From an uncultured SAR86 cluster bacterium (lineage in GTDB: Bacteria > Pseudomonadota > Gammaproteobacteria > Magnimaribacterales > AG-339-G14), in the NCBI GenBank assembly GCA_902624765.1, contig CACNYO010000003.1:1-60640 (forward strand): a stretch of 60,640 nt of DNA. The letters run 5' to 3'. A program made the translations under genes and the position numbers. Positions 25,438 to 36,368 of the stretch are shown in pieces. A model generated the notes under the pieces. It was not told the origin of the DNA and made no database searches. It was given only the letters and a program-made list of their open reading frames with translations. Position 1 is the stretch's first letter. Each line of letters starts with the position of its first letter.

Positions 25438-26440
25438 TACTGTTAATCTCTATGATTTTTGTGCTGACCTTTTTGACTAGTTCGCTTAATCCTTCCCCAG
25501 TTATAGAAGATATTAAAAAAACTTCATTGTTGTATACCTTTTTTGCCTCAGATAAATAATCATTCTTCGACTCTGATTTTGTGTCTGCTTTAGTTAAAAC
25601 AATCCATTGTTCTAGCTTAGATAAAGATTCGTCAAATTCTTTTAGCTCTATATCTAAGGAATTCTTTTTTTCCTCTAAATCTTCAGGTTTGATTTCTGAT
25701 AAGTCAATTAGATGAAGTAACAACTTTACTCTAGATAAATGCTTTAAAAATCTTATCCCAAGTCCTGCTCCTTTGGCAGCTCCCGGAATTAATCCTGGAA
25801 TATCTGCTATTACATATGGATTGAGAGATTTAGCCTCAACCACTCCAAGATTGGGGGTTAGAGTAGTAAACGGATAGTCTGCTATTTTGGGTTTTGCCTC
25901 AGATATTCTTGAAATTAAGGTAGATTTTCCTGCATTTGGAAATCCTAAGAGACCAACATCAGCTATTAATCTTAGCTCTAACTGAAGCGATAGCTCTTCT
26001 CCCTTTTGTCCTTCTGTAGTTTTTCTGGGGGCTCTATTGGTAGATGACTTGAATCTTGCATTCCCTAATCCACCCTTTCCTCCAGAAACAACTTCAAAAA
26101 GATCGCCATCTTTTTTTAAGTCAGCTATCTCTTCTTCAGTTGATTCTTCAAAAACGACAGTACCAACGGGAACTTTTAAAATTATGTCACTGGCATCCTT
26201 GCCATGTTTATTTTTACCCTCGCCAGGAGAACCATTTTTAGCTTGGTATTTTTTTTGTAATCTAAAGTCTTGCAGCGTTGTTAAAGAGCTATCAGCTTTA
26301 AGAAAAATGCTTCCGCCTTTTCCTCCGTCGCCACCATCGGGACCACCCTTAGGAATAAATTTTTCTCTTCTGAAGCTCAAACATCCGTTTCCACCAGAGC
26401 CAGCTATTAATTGAATAGCAGCTTCGTCAATGAAGCTCAT
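25430..26440 (-). CDS. obgE: Obg-family GTPase ObgE/CgtA
   Basis: Ribosome-associated GTPase with roles in 50S assembly and stress control. The 336 residues have the glycine-rich Obg fold (residues 1-158: GSGGNGCLSFRREKF, GGPDGGDGGKGG), followed by the G domain with P-loop GFPNAGKSTLISRI, switch I YPFTTLTP, DIPGLIPGA (G3), LTKADT (G4) and SSITGEGLSEL (G5). It ends soon after the G domain; the acidic C-terminal extension of E. coli Obg (390 residues) is missing. Follows rpmA by 3 bp, the conserved order. Confidence 0.95.
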   Translation of the reverse strand: MSFIDEAAIQLIAGSGGNGCLSFRREKFIPKGGPDGGDGGKGGSIFLKADSSLTTLQDFRLQKKYQAKNGSPGEGKNKHGKDASDIILKVPVGTVVFEESTEEEIADLKKDGDLFEVVSGGKGGLGNARFKSSTNRAPRKTTEGQKGEELSLQLELRLIADVGLLGFPNAGKSTLISRISEAKPKIADYPFTTLTPNLGVVEAKSLNPYVIADIPGLIPGAAKGAGLGIRFLKHLSRVKLLLHLIDLSEIKPEDLEEKKNSLDIELKEFDESLSKLEQWIVLTKADTKSESKNDYLSEAKKVYNNEVFLISSITGEGLSELVKKVSTKIIEINSNE

Positions 26441-26443
26441 TTT

Positions 26444-26704
26444 TTAATCTGCGGGAGTGATATTTATGAATTGTCTAAGATTCCTACCTTTTTTGCTGAA
26501 AGATACAGTGCCGTCAATTTTTGCAAAAAGTGTATGATCTTTTCCAATTCCAACATTTGTGCCAGGATGAAACTTTGTGCCCCTTTGCCTGACTAGAATA
26601 GAGCCAGCAGATACCAGTTGGCCGCCGTACCTTTTAACGCCCAGCCTTTTAGATTCAGAATCTCTTCCGTTTCTACTGCTACCACCTGCTTTTTTATGTG
26701 CCAT
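26444..26704 (-). CDS. rpmA: 50S ribosomal protein L27
   Basis: Reaches the peptidyl-transferase centre. The 86 residues start [20 protein letters not shown], the conserved N-terminal arm directly after Met with no cleavable extension, then [22 protein letters not shown] and [16 protein letters not shown]. Lies 2 bp after rplU. Confidence 0.96.
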   Translation of the reverse strand: MAHKKAGGSSRNGRDSESKRLGVKRYGGQLVSAGSILVRQRGTKFHPGTNVGIGKDHTLFAKIDGTVSFSKKGRNLRQFINITPAD

Positions 26705-26706
26705 AC

Positions 26707-27018
26707 TTAAACCGAGATTTGCTCTATTTGAATTTCACTAAAATTTTGACGATGACCTTGCTTTTTCCTGTAATCTTTCCTTCTTTTCATCTTGATAATC
26801 GTTACTTTATCTTCCTTCCCATGTCGTAGGATTTTTGCAGTTACTTTTGCCCCTTCAATAAAAGGAGAGCCAAGAGTAACTTCGCCGTCTTTCTCAATTA
26901 AAAGCACATCAGTAATGTCAAAAGGTTCTCCTTCAGAAGCTTTAAGTTTCTCAACTTTAAGAATTTCTCCTTCAGCTACTTTATGCTGTTTACCACCTGT
27001 TTTGATTACTGCGTACAT
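26707..27018 (-). CDS. rplU: 50S ribosomal protein L21
   Basis: 103 residues beginning [18 protein letters not shown], with the C-terminal signature [18 protein letters not shown] that binds 23S rRNA next to L20. First gene of rplU-rpmA-obgE-proB, with a well-formed promoter 24 bp upstream of its start. Confidence 0.96.
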   Translation of the reverse strand: MYAVIKTGGKQHKVAEGEILKVEKLKASEGEPFDITDVLLIEKDGEVTLGSPFIEGAKVTAKILRHGKEDKVTIIKMKRRKDYRKKQGHRQNFSEIQIEQISV

Positions 27019-27041
27019 ATTTATATCAAAATTGAGGTCGA

Positions 27042-27070
27042 ATGATATCTAAATAAGTTCTTTGTCGCAA
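27042..27070 (-). promoter_or_regulatory. sigma70-type promoter of rplU
   Basis: TTGCGA (27065-27070) and TATCAT (27042-27047) are separated by exactly 17 bp on the minus strand. The predicted leader is about 17 nt and has no obvious Shine-Dalgarno. Confidence 0.6.
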
Positions 27071-27088
27071 TAGATTCAATAAATCAAC

Positions 27089-27094
27089 TATGAT
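27089..27094 (+). promoter_or_regulatory. probable -10 of fabA-fabB
   Basis: TATGAT lies 20 bp before the fabA ATG in the 96-bp divergent gap with rplU; the -35 is weak. No FadR- or FabR-like operator is recognisable. Confidence 0.35.
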
Positions 27095-27114
27095 AGTTTG
27101 TACTTGAGAGATAG

Positions 27115-27636
27115 ATGAAATTTACAGAAAAGAATTCTTTCACCAAAGAAGAACTTCAACTTTGCTCGAAAGGAAAGCTATTTCATGAAAATGATGGAAA
27201 GCTTCCAAGCAGCAATATGCTGATGTTAGATAGGATTACTTCAATATCAGGAGATCAGGGTAATTACTCAAATGGACTAATAGAGGCAGAACTTGATATC
27301 AATGAGAATCTTTGGTTTTTTGATTGTCATTTCAAAGATGATCCGGTTATGCCCGGGTGCTTGGGTTTGGACGCAATGTGGCAAATTTTAGGTTTTTATT
27401 TACTTTGGTCTGGCAATCATGGAATAGGAAGAGCTCTTGGTGCCGGGCAGGTTAAATTTTATGGTCAAGTGCTTCCTCATGCTAAAACGGTTAAATATGA
27501 GATACATGTAAAAAGATTGCTCTCAACAAAAACTGTTCTTGGAGTTGCAGACGGATTAATGTATGTTGATGGGAAGGAAATTTATTCAGCGAAGAACTTA
27601 AAAGTTGGTCTTTTTGAGAACCCTAGTAATTTTTGA
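27115..27636 (+). CDS. fabA: 3-hydroxydecanoyl-[ACP] dehydratase/isomerase FabA
   Basis: Dehydrates 3-hydroxydecanoyl-ACP and isomerises the trans-2 product to cis-3, starting anaerobic-type unsaturated fatty acid synthesis. The 173 residues match E. coli FabA in length and contain the active-site stretch [22 protein letters not shown] split around catalytic His and Asp (H in FDCHF, D in GLDAMW). [16 protein letters not shown] is also typical. Its TGA overlaps the fabB ATG (TGATG). The fabA-fabB pair is the Pseudomonas and alphaproteobacterial arrangement. Confidence 0.96.
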   Translation: MKFTEKNSFTKEELQLCSKGKLFHENDGKLPSSNMLMLDRITSISGDQGNYSNGLIEAELDINENLWFFDCHFKDDPVMPGCLGLDAMWQILGFYLLWSGNHGIGRALGAGQVKFYGQVLPHAKTVKYEIHVKRLLSTKTVLGVADGLMYVDGKEIYSAKNLKVGLFENPSNF

Positions 27637-28862
27637 TGAGCACTTTAAAAAGAGCAGTAATAACTGGAATTGGCGCCATATCTTGCATTGGTAACAATAT
27701 TTCTGAAATAACTAAATCTCTTAAACTGGGTACATCAGGGATACGTTTCAATGAATCGTACAAAGAACTAGGTATGCGAAGTCAGATTTCCGGCTCCATT
27801 AATTTAAATCTGAAGGATCTCATTGATAGAAAACATTTGAGATTTATGGGAGAAGCAGCAAGCTATGCCTATTTAAGCACTGCGGAGGCTATAAAAGACT
27901 CAGGCTTGGATCTATCAAGGTTTTCATCACAAGACGTCGGAGTAATTGCAGGTTCCGGCGGGGCATCTTCTAGAAGTCAGGTTGAAGCAGCAGATATAGT
28001 TAAGAGTAAAGGAGTTAAAAGAATAGGACCTTACAGAGTTACTCAAACAATGGGAAATACCGTCTCAGCAGCTCTTGCAACTTTTTTTGGCATCAAAGGG
28101 GTAAATTTCTCTATTTCTTCTGCATGCTCAACAAGCGCACATTGTATTGGATCAGCTCTGGAACAAATTCAATTGGGAAAACAAAAAATAATATTGGCTG
28201 GTGGCGCTGAAGATGAGCATTGGACAATGTCTAGTATGTTTGATGCCATGGGAGCGCTGTCTTCTTCATATAATGAGATTCCTGAGAAAGCATCAAGGCC
28301 TTTTGATAAAGACAGAGACGGTTTTGTTATAGCAGGAGGAGCAGGCATGCTCGTCGTTGAAGAATTAGATCATGCTCTAGAAAGAAACGCTGATATTTAT
28401 GCTGAAATTACGGGATATGGAGCTACTTCTGATGGAGATGATATGGTCCATCCATCCGGAGAAGGAGCAACTAATTGCATGCTAAAGGCTGTTGAAATGC
28501 ATGGAAAAGATAATATTGATTACATCAATGCTCACGGAACTTCAACTCCTGCTGGAGATCCCGTCGAGTTAGAATCTATAAAAAAAGTTTTCAAAGATAA
28601 AATTCCTCCCATAAGCTCTACAAAATCACAGACTGGACATACCCTTGGTGCCGCTGGATCCTTAGAAAGTATTTTTTCACTGTTAATGTTAAAAAATAGT
28701 TTTATATCAAAAACCCTTAATCTTTCTAACTTGATTGATGAAGGTGAAGGTTTAGACTTAGTTTCAGAAGTCAGAAATCAGGACTTGGATGCTGTAATGA
28801 ATAATAGTTTTGGCTTTGGGGGAACTAACGTTAGTTTAGTTTTTGAAAAGTTAAAATCCTAA
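27636..28862 (+). CDS. fabB: 3-oxoacyl-[ACP] synthase I FabB
   Basis: Condensing enzyme that elongates the cis-3 intermediate made by FabA. Start at ATG 27636 (408 residues), coupled to the fabA stop; the TTG one codon earlier is not needed. The Cys-His-His triad is in [31 protein letters not shown] and [15 protein letters not shown]. The N-terminal [17 protein letters not shown] and C-terminal [14 protein letters not shown] are standard. Its stop codon overlaps that of the convergent ssb gene. Confidence 0.96.
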   Translation: MSTLKRAVITGIGAISCIGNNISEITKSLKLGTSGIRFNESYKELGMRSQISGSINLNLKDLIDRKHLRFMGEAASYAYLSTAEAIKDSGLDLSRFSSQDVGVIAGSGGASSRSQVEAADIVKSKGVKRIGPYRVTQTMGNTVSAALATFFGIKGVNFSISSACSTSAHCIGSALEQIQLGKQKIILAGGAEDEHWTMSSMFDAMGALSSSYNEIPEKASRPFDKDRDGFVIAGGAGMLVVEELDHALERNADIYAEITGYGATSDGDDMVHPSGEGATNCMLKAVEMHGKDNIDYINAHGTSTPAGDPVELESIKKVFKDKIPPISSTKSQTGHTLGAAGSLESIFSLLMLKNSFISKTLNLSNLIDEGEGLDLVSEVRNQDLDAVMNNSFGFGGTNVSLVFEKLKS

Positions 28863-29290
28863 AAAGGAATTTCATCGTCTATGAGCCCCTCCTCAGGTTG
28901 AGGACTAGAGCTATTCATCTGAGGGCTCTGATCCATATTATCTTCAGATCTTCGTCCCCCTAACATTTGCATTTCTCTTCCGATAATCTCTGTTGTATAT
29001 CTCTTATTTCCTTGATCGTCTTCCCAATCTCTTGTTCTTAATGATCCTTCAATATAAACAGAAGAACCCTTTTTTAAATACTCCCCACAAACTTCTGCAA
29101 TTCTTCTAAAAAAAACAACTCTATGCCACTCAGTTTTTTCCTTTTTTTCTCCAGTTTGATTATCGTTCCAGCTTTCAGATGTGGCTATACTCAAATTTGC
29201 AACTGCATCTCCTCCCGCCGTATACCTCATGTCAGGATCTTTCCCGAGATTACCAACTAATATAACCTTATTTATTCCGCTTCGAGCCAT
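28859..29290 (-). CDS. ssb: single-stranded DNA-binding protein
   Basis: Binds ssDNA and recruits repair and replication partners. ATG 29290 gives [19 protein letters not shown] and 143 residues, with AAGGTG eight bases upstream as ribosome-binding site; the 13-residue longer reading from 29329 crosses the promoter. OB fold to about residue 110 ([22 protein letters not shown], split by short variable parts), a Pro/Ser/Gln-rich linker, and the acidic tip LIDDEIPF that binds RecO, RecQ and other partners. Shorter than E. coli SSB (178). Divergent from uvrA, as is common in gammaproteobacteria. Confidence 0.95.
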   Translation of the reverse strand: MARSGINKVILVGNLGKDPDMRYTAGGDAVANLSIATSESWNDNQTGEKKEKTEWHRVVFFRRIAEVCGEYLKKGSSVYIEGSLRTRDWEDDQGNKRYTTEIIGREMQMLGGRRSEDNMDQSPQMNSSSPQPEEGLIDDEIPF

Positions 29291-29317
29291 AATGCACCTT
29301 ATTTTTAATGTAAATTC

Positions 29318-29325
29318 ATTATAAT
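29318..29325. promoter_or_regulatory. symmetric -10 element shared by ssb and uvrA
   Basis: ATTATAAT in the 61-bp divergent gap gives TATAAT on both strands (minus 29318-29323; plus 29320-29325). Predicted leaders are about 20 nt for each gene. Neither side has a strong -35. I find no CTGT-N8-ACAG LexA box in the gap. Confidence 0.45.
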
Positions 29326-29351
29326 CCATCTGAAAGACTATTTATAAATAA

Positions 29352-32165
29352 ATGAAAAATATCGAAGTCAAAGGTGCTAAACAGCATAATCTTAAAAACA
29401 TCGATGTGATAATTCCTCGAGATAAACTTACCGTTATCACTGGGCTTTCTGGATCAGGAAAGTCTTCTTTAGCATTTGATACTTTGTATGCTGAAGGTCA
29501 AAGAAGATATGTTGAATCATTGTCTTCTTATGCGAGACAATTTTTGTCTGTCATGGATAAGCCTGATGTCGATCATATAAATGGTTTGTCCCCCGCCATT
29601 TCAATAGAGCAAAAATCCACATCTCATAATCCAAGGTCTACGGTTGGGACTGTTACTGAAATATATGACTATTTGAGACTGCTTTATGCAAGGGTCGGTA
29701 CCCCTTTTTGCCCAGATCATGGAATCTCCCTTGAGTCACAAAGCATCGATCAGATAGTCGATAAACTTTTTAAAGATGAGGAAAATGAAAGAGCTATTAT
29801 CTTATGTCCTATAGTAAGTCAGCAAAAAGGTGAGCACTTAATCCTACTTAATGACCTTAAGGTGCGAGGATTTATTAGAGCAAAAATTAACGGAGAAATC
29901 ATTGATCTGGATAATCTGCCTCAACTTAATAAAAATAAAAAACATGATATTGATATTGTCATTGATAGGTTATCTATATCGAAGAAAAATAAATCAAGAT
30001 TGTCTGAATCAATAGAAGCTGCGTTGAGAGAGTCAGATGGAATAGTAACTATCTCTTTCCTGGATGAATCTAAAAAAGACATAACATTTTCAACAAAAAT
30101 GGCCTGCACCGAATGTGGTTTCAGCATTGCTTCGTTAGAACCTAGACTATTTTCTTTCAATAGCCCTTCTGGAGCTTGCGATGATTGCGATGGATTAGGT
30201 CAGAAGTCTCAAGTTGATAGAAGAAAAGTTATTGTGAGACCTGAATTAAGTTTAAATCAAGGAGCAATTGAAGGATGGGATTCAAGTCAGATGTATCATC
30301 ACTATCTTCTCAACAGAGTTGCAAAACACTATGGCATTTCCTTGGACAAACCCTTCGAGGATTTGTCTGAAAATATAAAAGAAAAAATACTGAATGGTAG
30401 TTCAGGGGAAATTATAGATTTTAGTTATGTTTCTAAAAGAGGGAATCTCAGAGAATCATTTAAACCATTCGAAGGTGTTCTTAATAATATTGAAAGAAGA
30501 TTTAGGGAGAGTGAATCAGCTTTTTCTAGAGAGTATTTATCCAAATATATGACCAATACTGTTTGTATGTCATGTGAAGGCTCAAGATTAAATAAAGAGG
30601 CAAGATCTGTGAAGATAGATGGGAAAGAGCTTTGGGAAATAACAAACATGACCATTGATGATTGTCTTGATTTTTTTAATAACTTGAATTTAAAGGGCAA
30701 AAAGGGAGCTATCGCAGAGAAGGTAGTAAAAGAGCTGAAAGAAAGATTAAAGTTTTTATCTGATGTCGGGCTTAATTATCTAACATTATCAAGAAGTGCC
30801 GAAACTTTAAGTGGAGGAGAAGCACAAAGAATAAGACTTGCCAGTCAAATAGGTGCTGGGTTAGTTGGAGTTACCTATATTCTTGATGAGCCATCAATTG
30901 GCCTTCATCAAAGAGATAATAAGAGACTTCTATCTACTTTATTTAGATTAAAAGATTTAGGAAATACGGTTATCGTCGTTGAGCATGATAAAGAGACAAT
31001 AGAATGTGCTGATCATATTATTGATATCGGTCCAGGGGCAGGTATTCATGGAGGGTTTGTCAGTTTTGCGGGCAATTATAAAGAAATCTTGAAACAAGAT
31101 AGTTCATTAACCGGACAATATTTATCCGGAAAAAAAGATATTAAGATTGATAAATTTAAGAAATCTGAGAAAGGTTCTCTTTGTATTAATGGATGCAATG
31201 GGAATAATCTTAAGAATGTTAATTTAAATTTACCTTTAGGAAAAATTATCAGTATTACTGGAGTTTCTGGTTCAGGAAAATCTACGCTGATTAATCAAAC
31301 TTTATACCCTGCTCTGGCAAATAAGATTCAAAAATCTAACTATGACTGTCAAGAATTTGAAAATATTTCAGGTGAAAAAAAATTAGATAAAATTATTGAG
31401 ATTAGTCAGTCCCCAATAGGAAGGACTCCAAGATCAAATCCTGTTACTTACACGGGAATATTCACGCCTATTAGGGAGCTGTTTTCAGAAACGGAAGAAG
31501 CAAGAGCACGAGGCTATAAGCCAGGAAGGTTCAGCTTCAATGTTAAAGGAGGCAGATGTGAAACTTGCCAAGGAGACGGTTTAATTAAAGTAGAAATGCA
31601 TTTTCTGCCTGATGTCTATGTTAAATGTGATGTCTGCGATGGTAAAAGATACAACAAAGAAACGCTTGAGGTGAAATTTAAGGGGAAAAATATCTTTGAG
31701 GTTCTTGATATGAACGTTGAAGAATCCTTGAAATTTTTTGATTCGATTCCAACCATCAAAAGAAAGTTACAAACTCTTTATGATGTGGGATTGAGTTATA
31801 TCAAAATTGGCCAGCCCGCTACTACGTTATCTGGTGGAGAAGCCCAAAGAGTAAAACTTGCCAAAGAGCTTGGTAAGGTAGCCACAGGGGATACTCTTTA
31901 CCTTCTAGACGAACCAACAACTGGTCTTCATTTCCATGATGTAAACCTACTATTAAAAGTGATCAATAAATTAAATGAACAAGGCAACACTGTTGTCATC
32001 ATCGAGCATAACCTAGATGTGATTGTTAATTCTGATTGGATAATAGATCTTGGTCCTGAAGGTGGATCGGGTGGTGGAGAAATTATTGGAGAAGGGACTC
32101 CAGAAGAAATTTCAAAAATTAAAAAGTCTCATACTGGGAAATTTCTTAAGGAAATGTTGAATTAA
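29352..32165 (+). CDS. uvrA: UvrABC excinuclease subunit A
   Basis: Damage-recognition ATPase of nucleotide excision repair. The 937 residues have two ABC modules: Walker [17 protein letters not shown] and [16 protein letters not shown], signatures [16 protein letters not shown] and [16 protein letters not shown], and Walker B regions [13 protein letters not shown] and [13 protein letters not shown]. Zinc modules: CTECGFS with CDDCDG, and CETCQGDG with CDVCDGKRY. Near E. coli length (940). Its stop overlaps the rplQ stop on the other strand. uvrA near rplQ and ssb is also found in Pseudomonas. Confidence 0.97.
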   Translation: MKNIEVKGAKQHNLKNIDVIIPRDKLTVITGLSGSGKSSLAFDTLYAEGQRRYVESLSSYARQFLSVMDKPDVDHINGLSPAISIEQKSTSHNPRSTVGTVTEIYDYLRLLYARVGTPFCPDHGISLESQSIDQIVDKLFKDEENERAIILCPIVSQQKGEHLILLNDLKVRGFIRAKINGEIIDLDNLPQLNKNKKHDIDIVIDRLSISKKNKSRLSESIEAALRESDGIVTISFLDESKKDITFSTKMACTECGFSIASLEPRLFSFNSPSGACDDCDGLGQKSQVDRRKVIVRPELSLNQGAIEGWDSSQMYHHYLLNRVAKHYGISLDKPFEDLSENIKEKILNGSSGEIIDFSYVSKRGNLRESFKPFEGVLNNIERRFRESESAFSREYLSKYMTNTVCMSCEGSRLNKEARSVKIDGKELWEITNMTIDDCLDFFNNLNLKGKKGAIAEKVVKELKERLKFLSDVGLNYLTLSRSAETLSGGEAQRIRLASQIGAGLVGVTYILDEPSIGLHQRDNKRLLSTLFRLKDLGNTVIVVEHDKETIECADHIIDIGPGAGIHGGFVSFAGNYKEILKQDSSLTGQYLSGKKDIKIDKFKKSEKGSLCINGCNGNNLKNVNLNLPLGKIISITGVSGSGKSTLINQTLYPALANKIQKSNYDCQEFENISGEKKLDKIIEISQSPIGRTPRSNPVTYTGIFTPIRELFSETEEARARGYKPGRFSFNVKGGRCETCQGDGLIKVEMHFLPDVYVKCDVCDGKRYNKETLEVKFKGKNIFEVLDMNVEESLKFFDSIPTIKRKLQTLYDVGLSYIKIGQPATTLSGGEAQRVKLAKELGKVATGDTLYLLDEPTTGLHFHDVNLLLKVINKLNEQGNTVVIIEHNLDVIVNSDWIIDLGPEGGSGGGEIIGEGTPEEISKIKKSHTGKFLKEMLN

Positions 32166-32554
32166 TCTTCTTGAGATATCTCTTCAGAAGAATTCTCAGA
32201 CTTATCGGTAAGCTCTACAAAAGCCATTGGGGCTGCGTCACCGGGTCTTGGTCCCATCTTAATAATTCTAAGATATCCGCCAGGTCTATCTTTAAATCTA
32301 GGTCCTAGGTCTGAAAAAAGTTTTCCAACCGCAGAATCATTTCTGAGTTTTGAAAAGGCTCTTCTTCTGTTGGCAACAGAATCTACTTTAGCCAATGTAA
32401 CTAATGGCTCAAAGACACCTCTGAGTTCCTTTGCCTTTGGAACAGTGGTTTTTAAAGATTCAGTCTCAATCAAAGAAATAACCATGTTTTTAAACATAGC
32501 TTTTCTCTGATCGCTTGTGCGACCAAATTTTCTTCCTGTTTTTTGGTGTCTCAT
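32162..32554 (-). CDS. rplQ: 50S ribosomal protein L17
   Basis: Last gene of the S10-spc-alpha superoperon. [20 protein letters not shown] is the family N-terminus; [24 protein letters not shown] closes the conserved part, followed by an acidic tail of about 15 residues ([11 protein letters not shown]). 130 residues. No terminator follows: the stop codon overlaps that of convergent uvrA. Confidence 0.96.
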   Translation of the reverse strand: MRHQKTGRKFGRTSDQRKAMFKNMVISLIETESLKTTVPKAKELRGVFEPLVTLAKVDSVANRRRAFSKLRNDSAVGKLFSDLGPRFKDRPGGYLRIIKMGPRPGDAAPMAFVELTDKSENSSEEISQED

Positions 32555-32557
32555 CTA

Positions 32558-33550
32558 TTAACCTTCAACATTTGACGGGGGCCAATTCTCGAGCTCTAAA
32601 CCTAAAGATAATCCTCTAGCTGCTAGAACTTCTTTGATTTCATTTAGTGACTTTCTACCTAGATTAGGAGTTCTTAACAGGTCAGATTCCTTTCGGGTTA
32701 CTAAGTCTCCAATATAATGGATCTTTTCTACTTTTAAACAATTAGCTGATCTCACTGTTAATTCAAGTTCATCTACAGGCCTCAGCATAATTGGATCAAC
32801 AGGAGGAGTTTCATCTTCCTCTGGTTCTTCGGTTTCAAACCCTAATTCAGCAAAAGCCATTAATTGTCTTTGTAAAATAGTCGCTGCTAACCTAACAATC
32901 TCTTCAGGATCGATTGTTCCATTGGTTTCAACCTCAAGAATAAGCTTGTCTAGGTCAGTTCTATTTTCTACCCTTGCATTTTCAACTGAATAAGAAACTT
33001 TTTTAATTGGACTGTATGAAGCATCAATCTTAAGTGACCCAACCTCAGTATCTTCGCTCTCAGCCAAGGCTATGATATCCACAGGAACATAACCCCTACC
33101 CTTGGTAACTTTTGCCGTCATCTCTAGGGAGCCTTTGTCAGCGAGAGTAGCAACTACGTGATCAGGATTTACAATCTCAACTCCAGCAGGAAGCTCAAAA
33201 TCACTACCTTTGATATCTCCTGATCCTGACTTATTAACTGATATTTCGACTTCTTCTTGATCTGAAAGTCTTACAGAAAGACCTTTTAAATTTAAAAGGA
33301 TATTAATTACATCCTCTTTAACTCCATCAATAGAGCCAAACTCGTGGAGAACCCCATTAATTTTTGCTTCAGAAACAGCCGCACCAGGGATTGAAGATAA
33401 AATTATCCTCCTAAGAGCATTTCCCAAGGTATGTCCAAAGCCTCTTTCAAGAGGTTCTAGTACTATTTTTGAATTGTTTGAATCAACTTCTTCTACCAAA
33501 ATTTCTTTGGGAGTTAAGAAGTCTTTGATCATATCGAAATTATCTGTCAT
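32558..33550 (-). CDS. rpoA: RNA polymerase alpha subunit
   Basis: Assembles beta and beta' and contacts UP elements and activators. The 330 residues: N-terminal dimerisation domain ([21 protein letters not shown]), linker rich in Glu/Pro near 240, and C-terminal domain with [19 protein letters not shown] and [21 protein letters not shown], including the Arg-Ser-Ala-Asn-Cys surface that binds UP-element DNA. Ends [14 protein letters not shown]. Lies between rpsD (18-bp gap) and rplQ. Confidence 0.97.
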   Translation of the reverse strand: MTDNFDMIKDFLTPKEILVEEVDSNNSKIVLEPLERGFGHTLGNALRRIILSSIPGAAVSEAKINGVLHEFGSIDGVKEDVINILLNLKGLSVRLSDQEEVEISVNKSGSGDIKGSDFELPAGVEIVNPDHVVATLADKGSLEMTAKVTKGRGYVPVDIIALAESEDTEVGSLKIDASYSPIKKVSYSVENARVENRTDLDKLILEVETNGTIDPEEIVRLAATILQRQLMAFAELGFETEEPEEDETPPVDPIMLRPVDELELTVRSANCLKVEKIHYIGDLVTRKESDLLRTPNLGRKSLNEIKEVLAARGLSLGLELENWPPSNVEG

Positions 33551-33568
33551 AGAATATCCTCTTTAAAA

Positions 33569-34189
33569 TTATCTTGAATAAAGCTCAACAATAAAACTTT
33601 CATTAATTTCACTGCTAAGCAAATCTCTGTCTGGAGTATTTTTGTAAATGCCTGAAAAGTTATCGTGGTTAACCTCAATCCATTCACAAGGCTCTCTTGT
33701 TTTAAAAATCTCAAAAGATTGAGAAATTCTTTTTTGATTTCTTGATTTCTCAGAAATACTTATCTCGTCTCCTTCCGCTACTTGATAAGAAGGAATGTTT
33801 ACTTTTTTTCCATTAACCAAAACTGATTTATGGTTAACCAATTGTCTTGCTTCGGCACGCGTAGCAGCAAATCCCATTCTATAGACCACGTTATCTAATC
33901 TAGCCTCCAAAAATTGAAGGAGATTTGTTCCTGTCTCACCTCTGCTGCTAGCTGCAGCCTTGTAGTAATTTCTAAATTGTCTTTCTAAAACTCCATACAT
34001 TCTTTTTACTTTTTGCTTTTCTCTCAATTGCAAGCCATAGTCTGAAGTTCTAATTCTTTTTGCTCCATGGTGTCCTGGAGGATTTTCAGATCTGATTTTG
34101 GATTCGTATGACCTATACCCACTTGTTAAAAGCAGATCAGTCCCTTCCCTACGAGATAATTTATTTCTTGGTCCTCTATATCTTGCCAC
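33569..34189 (-). CDS. rpsD: 30S ribosomal protein S4
   Basis: 16S assembly initiator; in E. coli also the repressor of the alpha operon. Start is GTG 34189 (reads [18 protein letters not shown]; 206 residues); longer readings into rpsK add non-conserved residues. GTG lies one base past the rpsK stop, with AGAAGGG overlapping the end of rpsK as ribosome-binding site. Motifs: [43 protein letters not shown] (S4 RNA-binding domain). Confidence 0.95.
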   Translation of the reverse strand: MARYRGPRNKLSRREGTDLLLTSGYRSYESKIRSENPPGHHGAKRIRTSDYGLQLREKQKVKRMYGVLERQFRNYYKAAASSRGETGTNLLQFLEARLDNVVYRMGFAATRAEARQLVNHKSVLVNGKKVNIPSYQVAEGDEISISEKSRNQKRISQSFEIFKTREPCEWIEVNHDNFSGIYKNTPDRDLLSSEINESFIVELYSR

Positions 34190-34190
34190 T

Positions 34191-34577
34191 TTACACCCTT
34201 CTCTTTTTTGGAGGACGACACCCATTGTGAGGAATAGGAGTTACATCCGAAATTTTTGTAATCTTAAAACCGCAACCATTCAAAGCTCTTACCGCTGATT
34301 CTCGACCCGCTCCAGGTCCGGAAACTTCAATTTCCAAATTGTTTATTCCGAAGTTTTTAGCAGCGTCTCCAGCTTTGGAAGCTGCTACCTGAGCCGCAAA
34401 AGGAGTACTTTTTCTTGATCCTTTAAAACCTGATCCACCAGCACTTGCCCAAGTTAAAGTATTTCCCTGTTTGTCCGTAATATTGATGATGGTGTTATTA
34501 AATGTAGCGTATATATGCGCAACAGCATCGTTGTATGTTCGGCTATTTTTTTTAGATTTTGTCCCTTGTTTTGCCAT
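34191..34577 (-). CDS. rpsK: 30S ribosomal protein S11
   Basis: Platform protein near the E-site mRNA. 128 residues with [39 protein letters not shown] and the C-terminal [18 protein letters not shown], a near-invariant tail. 2 bp after rpsM. Confidence 0.97.
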   Translation of the reverse strand: MAKQGTKSKKNSRTYNDAVAHIYATFNNTIINITDKQGNTLTWASAGGSGFKGSRKSTPFAAQVAASKAGDAAKNFGINNLEIEVSGPGAGRESAVRALNGCGFKITKISDVTPIPHNGCRPPKKRRV

Positions 34578-34579
34578 AT

Positions 34580-34936
34580 TTATCTTCTAATAGGTTTTCT
34601 AGGCCCTTTTCTGGTTCTAGCGTTAGTTTTTGTTCTTTGTCCTCTAACAGGTAAATGTTTCCTGTGTCTCATTCCCCTCAAGGTTCCCAAATCCATAAGT
34701 CTTTTTATATTGGTACTTATTTCTCTTCTTAAATCTCCTTCTACAAGAAACTCATTTACAGCTTTTCGAAGTTTTTCTAAATCTTCCTCGCTTAAACTTC
34801 CTATCAAAGAAGTTTTTTCAATGCCCAATTGATCACAAATAGACAACGCTCTCGTTCTGCCGATACCAAAAATATGAGTTAAAGAAACCCAAGCTTGTTT
34901 TTTATCTGGAATATTTACACCTGCTACCCTAGCCAT
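34580..34936 (-). CDS. rpsM: 30S ribosomal protein S13
   Basis: Head protein contacting P-site tRNA and the inter-subunit bridge to L5. 118 residues: [37 protein letters not shown], and basic C-terminal [20 protein letters not shown]. Follows rpmJ by 5 bp, so there is no room for a separate alpha-operon promoter or S4 leader here. Confidence 0.96.
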   Translation of the reverse strand: MARVAGVNIPDKKQAWVSLTHIFGIGRTRALSICDQLGIEKTSLIGSLSEEDLEKLRKAVNEFLVEGDLRREISTNIKRLMDLGTLRGMRHRKHLPVRGQRTKTNARTRKGPRKPIRR

Positions 34937-34941
34937 ATTTA

Positions 34942-35058
34942 TTACCCCTGCCTCTGTTTGTGTCTTGGTTCATTGCTACAGATAACAAAAACGGTGCCGT
35001 GTCTTTTAATTATCTTGCAATCCTTACACATTTTTTTTACTGAAGCTCTTACTTTCAT
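34942..35058 (-). CDS. rpmJ: 50S ribosomal protein L36
   Basis: Very small zinc-ribbon protein that fills a junction of 23S rRNA. Read directly from the minus strand: 38 residues, starting [20 protein letters not shown] and ending EPRHKQRQG. Zinc ligands are Cys11, Cys14, Cys27 and His33, so this is the zinc-binding (C+) form. ATG at 35058, stop TAA at 34942-34944, between secY (2-bp gap) and rpsM (5-bp gap), the usual place. Confidence 0.95.
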   Translation of the reverse strand: MKVRASVKKMCKDCKIIKRHGTVFVICSNEPRHKQRQG

Positions 35059-35060
35059 AA

Positions 35061-36368
35061 TTACCTTCTATAATTTTTTAAATTAGCTTTTTTCATTAAA
35101 GACTCATATTGACTAGATAAAAGGTGCGATTGTACCTGAGCCATGAAGTCCATGACTACTACCACAGCAATTAAAAGTGATGTCCCCCCTAGATAAAAAG
35201 GTACATTTGCAGAAACAATTAAGAATTGAGGAAGTAAACATACTGCAATCATGTATATTGATCCCCACACTGTTAATCTAGACATTACACTGTCAATATA
35301 GCCTTCTGTTTGATCGCCGGGTCTTATTCCAGGTAAGAATCCTCCAGATCTTTTAAGATTATCTGAAATATCTTTTGCTGGAAATTGAATGGCGGTGTAA
35401 AAGAAACAAAAATAAGCTATCAAAACTGCAAAAACTATTACATACAAGGGTTGCCCAGGGCTTAAAGCCAATGATATCTCTTGCAACCACTCAAAACCTT
35501 CAGATTGTCCAAACCAAGTACTAATTGAGGCTGGAAAAAGAACTATCGATGAAGCAAAGATCGCAGGAATTACTCCTGACATATTTACTTTCAATGGAAC
35601 ATGAGAAGTTTGGCCCATAGCCATCTGGTTGCCGATTTGTCTCTTAGCATAATTAACCGAAACTCTTCTTTGCGCCCTTTCTACCCAAACAATAAAAGCA
35701 ATAGCCAATATTGCAAGAAGAGCAACAGATAAAAGTACAATTAAGTTGATTTCTCCTTGTCTAGCTCCCTCAAATGACTGGCCTATTGCTCTCGGCAATC
35801 CAGAAACAATACTGGCAAAAATAATAAGAGATATTCCATTGCCGATGCCTCTCTCATTAACCTGCTCCCCAAGCCATACCAAAAACATTGTTCCAGTAAC
35901 GAAAGAAATAACTGCAGTAACAATGAACATATTTCCAGGAGTGCTAGCTAGCCCTTGACTCGATAATGCTATCGCAAAACCACTCGATTGAATGATTGCA
36001 AGCCCTAAAGTACCTAGGCGAACATAGTTGGTCCTTTTTCTTCTCCCAACTTCTCCTTCCTGTCTAAACATTTTTTTTAGGCTTGGAGTTGTAGCCTCTA
36101 ATAGATTCATCACAATAGCAGCAGTGATATAAGGAACAACATTTAAAGCCATGATGCTCATCCTTTCTAGCGCACCTCCGGAAAACATATTAAATAAGCC
36201 TAGAAGAGTTCCTTGATTTTGATCAAATAAAGAAGAAAGTTTCATAGGATCAATGCCTGGAACAGGAATATGAGTTCCAATCCTATAGATAATTATTGCG
36301 TAAAGAACAAATCTAAGCCTTGCCCAAAGTTCAGACAATCCAGATGATTTGGCTGGGTTTCTAGCCAC
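35061..36368 (-). CDS. secY: protein translocase subunit SecY
   Basis: Ten-span channel of the general secretion pathway, working with SecE (59321). 435 residues starting at GTG 36368 ([14 protein letters not shown]), overlapping the rplO stop by 8 bp. Landmarks: [12 protein letters not shown] at the first span/plug, [38 protein letters not shown] (cytoplasmic loop that docks ribosome and SecA), and [12 protein letters not shown]. The GTG start and overlap may set its level below that of ribosomal proteins. Confidence 0.97.
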   Translation of the reverse strand: MARNPAKSSGLSELWARLRFVLYAIIIYRIGTHIPVPGIDPMKLSSLFDQNQGTLLGLFNMFSGGALERMSIMALNVVPYITAAIVMNLLEATTPSLKKMFRQEGEVGRRKRTNYVRLGTLGLAIIQSSGFAIALSSQGLASTPGNMFIVTAVISFVTGTMFLVWLGEQVNERGIGNGISLIIFASIVSGLPRAIGQSFEGARQGEINLIVLLSVALLAILAIAFIVWVERAQRRVSVNYAKRQIGNQMAMGQTSHVPLKVNMSGVIPAIFASSIVLFPASISTWFGQSEGFEWLQEISLALSPGQPLYVIVFAVLIAYFCFFYTAIQFPAKDISDNLKRSGGFLPGIRPGDQTEGYIDSVMSRLTVWGSIYMIAVCLLPQFLIVSANVPFYLGGTSLLIAVVVVMDFMAQVQSHLLSSQYESLMKKANLKNYRR

